This document shows positions 17,924 to 25,812 of a stretch of 64,000 nucleotides of DNA, in pieces. A program made the position numbers and the translations under genes. Position 1 is the stretch's first letter. Each line of letters starts with the position of its first letter. The notes beneath the pieces are model-generated. The model did no database searches and was not told where the DNA came from. It worked only from the letters and a program-made list of their open reading frames with translations. Source of the stretch: JAPLSN01 sp964482955 (GTDB lineage: Bacteria; Spirochaetota; Spirochaetia; Treponematales; UBA12059); assembly GCA_964482955.1 (NCBI GenBank), contig CAYZZW010000003.1, positions 1 through 64,000 of the forward strand, written 5' to 3'.

Positions 17924-18190
17924 ATGAAGGTGAGGTTTTGCCGCGATTGCGGCAGGATGATCCTGGCCACCTTCCCGTTCTGTCCCTATTGCGGCGCGGA
18001 GGCGGAGGCGCGGAAGGAAACCGATTTCCGCGAGCTCGTGTCGCCGTCCATCGACCGCCTCGATTCGACGCCGTCCGAGCCGACCGCGTCCATGCCGCGC
18101 CTGGACCGCATGCTCGAAGACCTGGACGCCCTCGACCGGGAACTCGACGCCATCATCCTCCAGCGCGAAGCCGAATCCCTGAAGCGCTGA
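17924..18190 (+). CDS. Small zinc-ribbon protein
   Basis: 88 residues. CRDC (6-9) and CPYC (20-23) form a four-cysteine zinc ribbon at the N-terminus, followed by a predicted helix of acidic and hydrophobic residues (RLDRMLEDLDALDREL). Four bases after phoH, so co-transcribed; possibly an adaptor for nucleic acid or protein contact. Function unknown. Confidence 0.8.
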   Translation: MKVRFCRDCGRMILATFPFCPYCGAEAEARKETDFRELVSPSIDRLDSTPSEPTASMPRLDRMLEDLDALDRELDAIILQREAESLKR

Positions 18191-18225
18191 CAAGCCACGA
18201 AAGAAATTCGCCACGGGGGAAGATC

Positions 18226-18672
18226 ATGGAAATTCGCAAAATGACGCTCGATGACTACGACGCGGTCTACGACCTGTGGACGCATACGCCGGGCATGGGC
18301 TTGAACAACCTGGACGATTCGAAAGAAGGCATCGCGCGATACTTGAAGCGGAATCCGGATTCGTGCTTCGTCACGATGGACGGCGGCGAACTCCTCGGCG
18401 TCATCCTGAGCGGCCACGACGGGCGTCGCGGCTTCATCCACCACGCCGCGGTGAAAGTTGCGGCGCGGAATCGCGGCATCGGGCGGCAGCTCGTGGACGC
18501 GGCGATCGAGGCGCTCAAGAAGGAAGGCATCACGAAAGTGGCCTTCGTGGTCCTCAAGGACAACCAGATCGGCAACGCGTTCTGGCAGCGGCTCGGATTC
18601 GAGGCTCGGACCGACCTCGTATACCGGAACAAGACGATCTCCGATGTCGAGATGAAGAAGATAGAAGTGTGA
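18226..18672 (+). CDS. GNAT family N-acetyltransferase
   Basis: 148 residues with the acetyl-CoA motif VKVAARNRGIGRQL and the following LGFE segment near the C-terminus (RLGFEARTDL). Transfers an acetyl group from acetyl-CoA; the acceptor cannot be read from sequence. ATG at 18226 has GGGGGAAG upstream. The kinase-like gene follows after 24 bases. Confidence 0.88.
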   Translation: MEIRKMTLDDYDAVYDLWTHTPGMGLNNLDDSKEGIARYLKRNPDSCFVTMDGGELLGVILSGHDGRRGFIHHAAVKVAARNRGIGRQLVDAAIEALKKEGITKVAFVVLKDNQIGNAFWQRLGFEARTDLVYRNKTISDVEMKKIEV

Positions 18673-18696
18673 GCGCGCGATGTCCGGTGGATACCC

Positions 18697-19569
18697 ATGG
18701 AAGCGCGTGATCTGCCCTCCGTCCTTGCCCGTTCGGGATTCGCCCGCGAAGTCGTCTCGGCGGAACACGTCGTCGCGCATGGACACCGGTACGCGAACCT
18801 GTACAAGATCGCCTGCGCCGACGGCGTTTTCGCGTGCAAGGTCAGGTCGAAGGAAGATTCCCATGTCGCCGACTCGATCGAGCGCCTTCGGGAGATGGAC
18901 GATGCCGAGGACTTGGTCCAACGGTACGATACGGTAATCGCGGACGGCGACCGCTACCTGTTGATATCGAGATGGATCGACGGCGTCCAGCCGATGCATC
19001 AAAGCCGCCGCCTCCTGCCGGAGTTCTTCGCGCGGCTCGCGCGCTTCAACCTGCGGAATCCGCATGCCGGCCCGTACACGTCGATGTATCTCGACGGACG
19101 CGAATTCGGCTCGATCGGCGACATGGTCGCATGGGAGCTCGGCTCCCACGGGGAGCCGGCCCGCCGGCGCGTCATCGCCGAACTGACGCGGCCCCTGAAG
19201 AACGGCTTGGCGTGCGTCACGTTCGAGGACGCGAACCCCGGCAACATGATCGTCACCACGGACGGAAGGCATGTCCTCATCGACACGGAATACCTGCACG
19301 CGGGCTTGAACCTGCACCAGTTCGACCATGTCGATCCGTTCTCGGATGACGCGCCGTGGCATGCCATCCATGGCGAAGCCAGCGATTGCCTCGTCGCCTA
19401 TTTCGACGAACTGTCCGTCTCAAAGGACGAGGCGAACGCGCAAGCCCGGGCGTTCTTCACGCTTTCCGCGTTGAGAACCCGTTCGTACGAGCGGTGGAAG
19501 GGTGAGAATGCCGACAGTGCCGATTTTGCCCGGGCGATACAACGGATTTCCGGATACAACGTATATTGA
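18697..19569 (+). CDS. Aminoglycoside-phosphotransferase-like kinase
   Basis: 290 residues resembling the APH/choline-kinase fold. The catalytic loop reads TFEDANPGNM instead of the usual HGDLHPGN, so the Asp and Asn are kept but His is replaced; the metal-binding step is VLIDTEYL in place of the IDFE form. A lysine in ACKVRSKED could be the ATP lysine. Substrate unknown. ATG 18697 has only a weak GGTGGA upstream. Confidence 0.65.
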   Translation: MEARDLPSVLARSGFAREVVSAEHVVAHGHRYANLYKIACADGVFACKVRSKEDSHVADSIERLREMDDAEDLVQRYDTVIADGDRYLLISRWIDGVQPMHQSRRLLPEFFARLARFNLRNPHAGPYTSMYLDGREFGSIGDMVAWELGSHGEPARRRVIAELTRPLKNGLACVTFEDANPGNMIVTTDGRHVLIDTEYLHAGLNLHQFDHVDPFSDDAPWHAIHGEASDCLVAYFDELSVSKDEANAQARAFFTLSALRTRSYERWKGENADSADFARAIQRISGYNVY

Positions 19570-19641
19570 ATTCGTACGGCGCGTCCCCGAATGCGATTTT
19601 CACAAGTCCGCCGAGTAATCCGAAAATTCTTCCAATTCCTC

Positions 19642-19696
19642 TTGCTTTCATTCGAGCATGGTGCTAGATTCCTAGCATGTGCTGGAAAACTAGCAC
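19642..19696 (+). promoter_or_regulatory. blaI promoter with two overlapping operator dyads
   Basis: TTGCTT (19642-19647), 17 bases, TAGATT (19665-19670). A TGCTAG-ATTC-CTAGCA dyad (19662-19677) covers the -10 box, and a second dyad GTGCT...AGCAC lies at 19679-19696 over the start region. This is the arrangement expected for autorepression by the BlaI-type repressor encoded next. Confidence 0.7.
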
Positions 19697-19706
19697 GGAG
19701 GTGTCC

Positions 19707-20090
19707 ATGCCCTTGCTCGACGAGCTTCCGAAACGCGAACGCGCCATCCTGGAAATCCTCTACGCGAAAGGCGAGGCGACCGCGCGCGATGTCCAGTCCG
19801 CGCTCGACGACGGCACGAGCTACTCGGCGATACGCGCCTTCCTCGCGACGCTCGAAAACCGGGGCTGCGTGTCGCACCGCCTGGAGGGCCAGCGCTATCT
19901 CTGGTTTCCCGTCGAGGCGGCCGAGCGCGAAGGCGGCTCCGCGCTGCTCAAGACGATGCGCACCTTCTTCGAGGGATCGCGCGAACGGGCGATCGCGGCC
20001 TTGCTCGGCGCTGACGAGCGGCCGCTCGACACGGACGAATACCGGCGCCTGCGCGACCTGATCGACAAAGCCCGGAAAGGGAAGGAGTGA
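19707..20090 (+). CDS. BlaI/MecI family transcriptional repressor
   Basis: 127 residues, winged helix in the N-terminal two thirds (LPKRERAILEILYAKGEATARDV, recognition segment SYSAIRAFLATLENRG) and a C-terminal dimerisation helix. In the known pair, a membrane sensor-protease triggers its cleavage and derepression. ATG 19707 has GGAGG eight bases upstream. The M56 gene follows after 4 bases. No beta-lactamase gene is nearby, so the regulated target is elsewhere or is the pair itself. Confidence 0.9.
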   Translation: MPLLDELPKRERAILEILYAKGEATARDVQSALDDGTSYSAIRAFLATLENRGCVSHRLEGQRYLWFPVEAAEREGGSALLKTMRTFFEGSRERAIAALLGADERPLDTDEYRRLRDLIDKARKGKE

Positions 20091-20094
20091 CGCC

Positions 20095-21768
20095 GTGTTC
20101 CCGATGCTCGCTTCGTTCCTGGCGAAAACGGCGCTGCTGCTCGGCGGCGCGCTCGCGTGGCGCGTGACGCTCGGCGAACGCGCGTCCCCTCGGACGCGGC
20201 ACGCGGTCGCGTTCGCGGCATTTTTCGCGGTGCCGCTCGTCGCGCTCTGTTCGTTCGCGGACTCGGCGGCTTTTGCGGATTCGGCCATTCATGCGGACGC
20301 GGCCGCCCATGCGGACGAGGTCCCGTCCGTCGCCAAGGTATCGGCGAAGGCGCTCTGGTCGATCGGGGACGACGCAGCCGCGCCGAATGCGGCCGGGGCG
20401 GCGATCGGGTCGGAACAACCGGAAGGGACCGATCCCCGTCGCGTCGGGCGGTCGAAGACCCCGCGCATCGCGGTTCAGGCCCGAATCGCCGACGCGCTCG
20501 TCGCCGCGTGGCTCTGCGGCGCCGTCGGGTCGCTCGCGTTCTTCACCCTGGGCCGCGTCCTGGCCTCGCGCGCGACTCGGGCCCTTCCGCCCTGTTCCGA
20601 CGGGCTTTGGATCGCCGCGTTCGACGAAGCGAAACGATCGCTCGGCTACCGCGGACGCGCGACGCTCCGATCCGATCGGGCGCGCCAACCCTACGTCTCG
20701 GGCTTGGTCGGTCCGGTCATCGCCGTGCCTCCTCCATCGACGGCATGGAATCGGGACCGGATGCGGATCGCGATGCTGCACGAAGTCGCGCATCTTTCCA
20801 GGCGGGACCAAGCCGCCGCCTTCGTCGCCGGATTCGTCTCGTGTTTCGCCTGGTGCGTCCCGTTCGTCCTCCCGCTCCTCCGTTTCATGCGGCTCGACCG
20901 CGAAGCGGCGTGCGACGCGATGGCGGTCCGCGCCGGCTCCGATCCCCTCGGGTTCGCCTCGCTCATCCTCGAGCTTTCCGCGTTTCCCCTCATCCGTCCT
21001 CTCCCAAGCGCGCTGGGCGTCGTACGGAAAACGGATATCGAAAGGAGAATCACCATGTTGTTACGGAATAAGGAAGGTCGTTCGCGTCCCGGGGCGAGCT
21101 TCGCCATCGGTTCGGCGGCGGCCGCGATCGCGCTCCTCGCTGGCGTGGTCTTCGTCAAGCCGGCGTTCGCGATCGCCCCAAGCGTCGTCGCGGATACCGC
21201 GGGCATGACCGGAACGGGCGGAGCCGCATCGCCGGACGGGATCCGCGCGTCGACGAGCGTCCGGGAAACCATCGTCCTCTCGACCTTCGCCGACGGCGAC
21301 GAAGCGGTACGGGATCTCTCGTTCGACCTCGCGAAGCTGCCGACGGGATCGCCGATCGAATCAGAAGCGGTTCGGCTTACGCTCGCGTTCGGCCGGCAGG
21401 ATAATCCCTTCACGCAGACGGCGTTCATCCATAAGGAAGTGGACCTCATGGAGGTTCAAGGCACGCCGATCGTGTCGACCATGGACGGCACGGTGAGAGA
21501 ATCGGGGAACGATCCTTCGTACGGCTACTATGTCGTCGTATCGAACGGAGGGGTCAGCATCCTCTACTCGCACTTGCAGCCCTCGATCGCGGCGAAGGGC
21601 GCCGTCGTCAAGGCCGGCGACCGCTTGGGCTTCCTGGGAAACACGGGGCTGTCGACCGGTCCCCATCTCGGCTACCAAGTCCGCGTCCAGGGCGACGACG
21701 GCGTCTTGCGATACGTCGATGCGGCGCCGCTCCTCGCCAAGGGCGGGGCGAAAATCCGGACGATGTAA
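20095..21768 (+). CDS. M56 sensor-protease with degenerate M23 domain
   Basis: 557 residues. N-terminal membrane segments and a BlaR1/MecR1-type M56 domain with HEVAH at 229-233 and third ligand E270 (EAACD). After a last helix near 335-360 comes an M23/LytM-like domain (about 430-557). It keeps H446 and D450 (HxxxD), SHLQ, and the first His of the HxH motif (H524), but G526 replaces the second, zinc-binding His. The outer domain may therefore bind wall fragments rather than cut. GTG at 20095 with AAGGAG seven bases upstream. Confidence 0.85.
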   Translation: MFPMLASFLAKTALLLGGALAWRVTLGERASPRTRHAVAFAAFFAVPLVALCSFADSAAFADSAIHADAAAHADEVPSVAKVSAKALWSIGDDAAAPNAAGAAIGSEQPEGTDPRRVGRSKTPRIAVQARIADALVAAWLCGAVGSLAFFTLGRVLASRATRALPPCSDGLWIAAFDEAKRSLGYRGRATLRSDRARQPYVSGLVGPVIAVPPPSTAWNRDRMRIAMLHEVAHLSRRDQAAAFVAGFVSCFAWCVPFVLPLLRFMRLDREAACDAMAVRAGSDPLGFASLILELSAFPLIRPLPSALGVVRKTDIERRITMLLRNKEGRSRPGASFAIGSAAAAIALLAGVVFVKPAFAIAPSVVADTAGMTGTGGAASPDGIRASTSVRETIVLSTFADGDEAVRDLSFDLAKLPTGSPIESEAVRLTLAFGRQDNPFTQTAFIHKEVDLMEVQGTPIVSTMDGTVRESGNDPSYGYYVVVSNGGVSILYSHLQPSIAAKGAVVKAGDRLGFLGNTGLSTGPHLGYQVRVQGDDGVLRYVDAAPLLAKGGAKIRTM

Positions 21769-21774
21769 CAGAGC

Positions 21775-21809
21775 ACGGAAAGGCCGGTCGCCAAGACCGG
21801 CCTTTCCGT
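21775..21809 (+). terminator. Strong hairpin after the M56 gene
   Basis: Perfect 15-bp stem (ACGGAAAGGCCGGTC and its complement) with a 5-base loop GCCAA. The following T-run is poor, so it may end transcription weakly or protect the 3' end. Confidence 0.6.
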
Positions 21810-21823
21810 GTCATACTGACGTC

Positions 21824-22288
21824 ATGGACGGATCGACGAAGATCGAATACTCCGCGGAAATAGACATCAGGATCGACTGGAGCGACATGGACTCGCTCGG
21901 GCACGTGAACAACCTCGCCATCATGCGCTATATGCAGACGGCGAAGGTGCTCTTCTTCGAAAAGCTCGGCATGCCGCCGGCCGACGAGACGCTGGACGTC
22001 CGTCCGATCATGGCGTCCGTGAGCGGCCAGTTCAGGAAGCAGATCTTCTACCCGGGGAAGGTGCGCGTGCTGTCGCGCGTCACCGAGCTGAAGACGACCA
22101 GCATCCACATGAAGCATTACGTCATCGACGACGCGGACGAAGTCGCCGCAGAGGGTCTCGACGTCCTCGTGATGTTCGATTTCAAGAAGAACGCGAAGCA
22201 TCCGATTCCCGAGGAGCTCCGGAAGAAGATCGAGGCGGTGGAAGCGGAACGACGCGTCTTCACTGACGACCGGGGGAGATCATCGTGA
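21824..22288 (+). CDS. Acyl-CoA thioesterase (4-hydroxybenzoyl-CoA thioesterase type)
   Basis: 154 residues, hot-dog fold signature WSDMDSLGHVNNLAIMRYM with the catalytic Asp region, followed by the central beta strands. Hydrolyses an acyl-CoA; the chain specificity is not visible. A CATACT -10-like box ends 6 bases before the ATG at 21824, so it may be another leaderless gene. Overlaps the next small gene by one base (TGATG). Confidence 0.88.
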   Translation: MDGSTKIEYSAEIDIRIDWSDMDSLGHVNNLAIMRYMQTAKVLFFEKLGMPPADETLDVRPIMASVSGQFRKQIFYPGKVRVLSRVTELKTTSIHMKHYVIDDADEVAAEGLDVLVMFDFKKNAKHPIPEELRKKIEAVEAERRVFTDDRGRSS

Positions 22289-22494
22289 TGACGACTTTGT
22301 GGACCTTCCTCAACAAGGAAAAACTCGAACAGTTCGCGAAAGTCCTCGCGGAAGCCGGCATCGCGTATCAAACCGGCAACCTGAAGAATCCGGACAGCGA
22401 AGTGACGCTTTCCGTGGATGAGGCGGATTACGCCGAAGCCCGGAAGATCCTCATGAAATACCGGAAGCGGAAGACGGCCGCCGGCAAGCTGTAG
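22288..22494 (+). CDS. Small alpha/beta protein, DUF2007-like
   Basis: 68 residues. Pattern FLNKEKLEQFAKVLAEAGIA then VTLSVDEADYAEARKIL resembles the small DUF2007-type ligand-binding fold. The family assignment is tentative. ATG 22288 overlaps the thioesterase stop; GTG 22285 is possible, with GGGGGAG upstream. Confidence 0.6.
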   Translation: MTTLWTFLNKEKLEQFAKVLAEAGIAYQTGNLKNPDSEVTLSVDEADYAEARKILMKYRKRKTAAGKL

Positions 22495-22544
22495 ACGCGG
22501 CCGTTGCGAGACGCGTGCCCGTCGCCCGCGCCGACGTATCGAGG

Positions 22545-22573
22545 TTCACAAAACCGGAATCCGGGTGTATGAT
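22545..22573 (+). promoter_or_regulatory. kbl promoter
   Basis: TTCACA (22545-22550), 17 bases, TATGAT (22568-22573): five of six matches at each box. The leader to the ATG is about 36 bases and contains AAGGAG. Confidence 0.8.
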
Positions 22574-22615
22574 GACCGTCGTCACGAATCATCCCCCCGA
22601 ACGAAGGAGCCTCGC

Positions 22616-23851
22616 ATGTACGGTGCCATGAAAAACCACCTCCGCGCCCAGCTGGACGCGATCAAGGCCGACGGCCTCTACAAGAACGAACGCATCATCG
22701 CCACGCCGCAGGGCGCGCTCATACGAGTGAAAGACGGCAAGGAAGTCCTCAACTTCTGCGCGAACAACTACCTCGGCCTCGGCAACCATCCCGCCATCCG
22801 CGAAGCCGCCAAGAAGGCGCTCGACGAGTGGGGCTACGGACTCTCGAGCGTGCGCTTCATCTGCGGCACCCAGTCGCCGCACAAGCTCCTCGAGAAGAAG
22901 ATGAGCGAGTTCCTCGGCACGGAGGACACGATCCTCTTCTCGTCGTGCTTCGACGCGAACGGCGGCGTCTTCGAGCCGCTCCTCGGCGAGGACTCCGCCG
23001 TGATCACGGACAGCCTGAACCACGCCTCGATCATCGACGGCGTCCGCCTCTGCAAGGCCCAGCGGTGGATCTTCAAGCACGCCGACATGCGCGACGTGGA
23101 AGAGACCGATCCGGACACGGGCAAGAGCGCCAAGGGCCTCGAGCGCTGTCTCAAGGAAGCCAAGAACTGCAAGTTCCGCATGATCATCACGGACGGCGTG
23201 TTCAGCATGGACGGCGACATCGTCAACCTGAAGGACATCTGCGACCTGGCCGACAAGTACGACGCGCTCGTGTTCGTGGACGACAGCCACGCCACCGGCT
23301 TCATGGGCAAGACGGGCCGCGGCACCTTCGAGCACTGCGGAGTCGCGGGCCGCGTCGACATCATCACCACCACCTTCGGCAAGGCCCTGGGCGGCGCCTC
23401 GGGCGGCTGCGTCTCGGGCAAGGCGGAGATCGTCGAGTACCTCAGGCAGAAGGCGAGGCCCTATCTCTTCTCGAACACCGTGCCGCCCGCCATCGTCGCC
23501 GGCACGCTCAAGGCGCTCGAGCTGTTGTCGTCCAGCACGGAACTCCGCGACAAGCTCGAAGCGAACACGAAGCGTTTCCGCGACGGGATGAAGGCCGCCG
23601 GCTTCGACATCCGCCCCGGCGTGCACCCGATCTGCCCCGTCATGCTCTACGACGAAAAGCTCGCGCTCAAGTTCGCCGACCGCCTCCTCGACGAAGGGAT
23701 CTACGTGATCGGCTTCTGCTTCCCCGTCGTCCCCAAGGGCAAGGCGCGCATCCGCGTCCAGATCTCCGCCGCGCACACGCCGGAGCAGGTGGACAAGGCC
23801 ATCGCCGCCTTCGCCAAGATCGGCACGGAACTCGGCGTTATCAAGAAGTGA
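22616..23851 (+). CDS. kbl: Glycine C-acetyltransferase (2-amino-3-ketobutyrate CoA ligase)
   Basis: PLP enzyme of threonine breakdown: 2-amino-3-oxobutyrate + CoA gives glycine + acetyl-CoA. The 411-residue length fits. NFCANNYLGLGNHP, the DDSHATGFMG aspartate region and TTFGKALGGASGG with the PLP lysine identify the alpha-oxoamine synthase family. ATG 22616 has AAGGAG upstream. No tdh lies beside it, so the partner dehydrogenase is elsewhere or the enzyme serves another route. Confidence 0.93.
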   Translation: MYGAMKNHLRAQLDAIKADGLYKNERIIATPQGALIRVKDGKEVLNFCANNYLGLGNHPAIREAAKKALDEWGYGLSSVRFICGTQSPHKLLEKKMSEFLGTEDTILFSSCFDANGGVFEPLLGEDSAVITDSLNHASIIDGVRLCKAQRWIFKHADMRDVEETDPDTGKSAKGLERCLKEAKNCKFRMIITDGVFSMDGDIVNLKDICDLADKYDALVFVDDSHATGFMGKTGRGTFEHCGVAGRVDIITTTFGKALGGASGGCVSGKAEIVEYLRQKARPYLFSNTVPPAIVAGTLKALELLSSSTELRDKLEANTKRFRDGMKAAGFDIRPGVHPICPVMLYDEKLALKFADRLLDEGIYVIGFCFPVVPKGKARIRVQISAAHTPEQVDKAIAAFAKIGTELGVIKK

Positions 23852-23893
23852 CTCTTGGGCGTGCCCCCGCCCGGCGGCGGGGTCGCGCTTTCC

Positions 23894-23942
23894 GGGAGTA
23901 GTCCTCGCCCGAGCGGGCTGCGGGCTACTCCCTGCAATCGCT
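23894..23942 (+). terminator. GC-rich hairpin after kbl
   Basis: Outer arms GGGAGTAG and CTACTCCC (23894-23901, 23935-23942) enclose an inner GCCCGAGCGGGC hairpin. No T-run follows, so it is either a weak terminator or a structured leader for the transporter gene. Confidence 0.4.
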
Positions 23943-24037
23943 CACGCGATTCCCGCCTTCCGCCCGAGCCCGGGCCCGTCCGCCGCGCGGCTTCCGGGCC
24001 CGGCGTCCCCAGCGTTCCGGAAATTCTGGAGAGTGCA

Positions 24038-24964
24038 ATGACCCGCATGCGCAACTGGGCGGCCGGCGTGGCCGTGTCCGCCATATTCGGCTTCTCGTTC
24101 CTGTTCACGCGCAGCGCGCTCGACACGCTCGGCGCGGTCGAGCTCCTGTGCTCGCGCTTCCTCGTGGCCGCCCTCTGCATGTCGCTGCTCGCGGCGGTCC
24201 GCGTCATCCGGGTCGATTTCCGCGGGAAGCGCGTCGGCATGCTCCTGGCCCTGTCGGCGCTCCAGCCGGTGGCCTACTTCGCGTTCGAGACCCAGGGAGT
24301 GCGCCTGTCCGCCACGAGCACCGCCGGCATCATGCTGTCCGCCATCCCGGCCGGGGCGGCGCTCGCCGCGGTGCCCCTCCTCGGCGAGCGACTCACCCCG
24401 CGGAAGCTCGTCTCGGTGCTGCTGGCGGCGGCCGGCGTGGCGCTGGTGGCCGTGGCCAAGGGCCGGACGGCGGGCGGTCCCGACGGGGAGACGGAGCTCG
24501 TGGGCATCGCCTTCCTGGGCGGCGCCGTGCTCGTGGCCGTGTTCTACAACGTGCTGTCCCGGAAGCTGTCCGCCGAGTTCACCCCGGCGGAAATCACCTT
24601 CGCGATGATGTGGGCGGGGGCGCTCTCGTTCGGCGCCTTCCACGCGCTGTCGGCCGCCTTTTCGGGCTCTCCCATCCTTCCGCGGCTCTCCGTCCACAAC
24701 CTGCCCTCGGTCCTGTACCTGGGCGTGCTGTCCTCGGTGGCCGCGTTCTTCCTCATGAACTACAACCTGGCATCGTTGCCCGCCGCGGGAGCCACGGTGT
24801 TCCTGAACCTGGTGACCGTGGTGGCGATAGCCGCCGGCGTCCTGTTCCGCGGCGAACGGCCCGGCGCGCTGGAGGCCGCGGCGGCGGTCATGATACTCGC
24901 GGGCGTGACGGGCGCCAACCTGCCCGCCCGCCGGGGCGAGGAACGGGTAAGACCCTCGAACTAG
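24038..24964 (+). CDS. EamA/DMT family transporter
   Basis: 308 residues, ten predicted membrane helices in two EamA repeats (FGFSFLFTRSAL in the first; LYLGVLSSVAAFFLMNYNLA in the second). Drug/metabolite exporter of unknown substrate. ATG 24038 has GGAGAG eight bases upstream. Its TAG stop shares the tetranucleotide CTAG with the stop of the convergent J-domain gene. Confidence 0.88.
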   Translation: MTRMRNWAAGVAVSAIFGFSFLFTRSALDTLGAVELLCSRFLVAALCMSLLAAVRVIRVDFRGKRVGMLLALSALQPVAYFAFETQGVRLSATSTAGIMLSAIPAGAALAAVPLLGERLTPRKLVSVLLAAAGVALVAVAKGRTAGGPDGETELVGIAFLGGAVLVAVFYNVLSRKLSAEFTPAEITFAMMWAGALSFGAFHALSAAFSGSPILPRLSVHNLPSVLYLGVLSSVAAFFLMNYNLASLPAAGATVFLNLVTVVAIAAGVLFRGERPGALEAAAAVMILAGVTGANLPARRGEERVRPSN

Positions 24965-25680
24965 GTTTTGAGGAGGGCGGGGGGCTTGTCGAGTTCGCGG
25001 AGGAGCCAGGCGGCGAAGGCTTTGTCGCCGTCGCGGTCGAGGTGGTTGATCTCGATGGTTTCGAGCACCGATTCGAGGTTTCCGCGCGCGAGACGCTCCG
25101 TCATCGGGCGGCCGTATTCCTCGTACTCCATGAAGTGCGTATAACCGGAATCCAGCCAGCGCTTGAGGTCCCACGCCGCGCGATGGCGCGCCGTCGTCGA
25201 GAGGCCGTCCACTTTGCGTCGGTCGTACGCGAGGAAGATCTCGGCGAAGTCGGGGTCGTAGGCGCGAGCCCAGTACAGGATGGTCCGGATGATGGCGATG
25301 TTGCGCGAGCGGAGCGCCCGCGAGACGCGCACCTTGCGCGCGTAGAGCCCGCCCGTCTTGTACCGCGCTATCGCCACGTACAGGCAGCCGCGGGGATCCG
25401 TGAGGATCGCGTAGCCCATGTCGCGGATGACCGCGTACGGATCGAATGCGTCCGGCGCGGGCGCGGCATTGGCCGAGGCTTCGGCAGGCTCGCGGGCGTC
25501 GACTTCGCCGGCGCGCAAGGCCGCCATCGCGGCGTCGTATTCCTGCGCGAGCGCGACGAAGCTCTCGTGGGACCCGCCCGTGTCCGGGTGGGCGCGCTTC
25601 GAGATGGCCCGATAGAGCCGCACGAGGTCGTCTTCGCTCTTCGCGTGCCCGAGGGCATGCCTGATCCGTTCCGCGTCCAT
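24961..25680 (-). CDS. J-domain protein
   Basis: 239 residues. An N-terminal DnaJ-like segment (about 1-45) contains the HPD motif in SKRAHPDTGGSHESF; the remainder is not recognised. J-domains stimulate Hsp70 ATPase; no DnaK lies nearby. A TATAGT -10 box (25688-25693, minus) ends 7 bases before ATG 25680 and only one before ATG 25686, so 25680 with a leaderless message is preferred. Convergent overlap with the transporter at CTAG. Confidence 0.75.
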   Translation of the reverse strand: MDAERIRHALGHAKSEDDLVRLYRAISKRAHPDTGGSHESFVALAQEYDAAMAALRAGEVDAREPAEASANAAPAPDAFDPYAVIRDMGYAILTDPRGCLYVAIARYKTGGLYARKVRVSRALRSRNIAIIRTILYWARAYDPDFAEIFLAYDRRKVDGLSTTARHRAAWDLKRWLDSGYTHFMEYEEYGRPMTERLARGNLESVLETIEINHLDRDGDKAFAAWLLRELDKPPALLKT

Positions 25681-25812
25681 CGCCATGACTATACCATTAT
25701 CGGCAGGCGGCCGTTCTTGCCGGCGGGGGGGGAGTCGTGGTAGCATGATAGCCGGGACGGCTCCGGCTCCGGGCTCGCTCGTCATTCAAGTCTTTATCCT
25801 GCGAGGAATTAC

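Noticed and set aside
22589..23776. Minus-strand frame of 395 codons opposite kbl
   Set aside because: Reads as His/Val/Arg/Glu-rich shadow of the kbl codons; kbl has a near-consensus promoter and all catalytic motifs.
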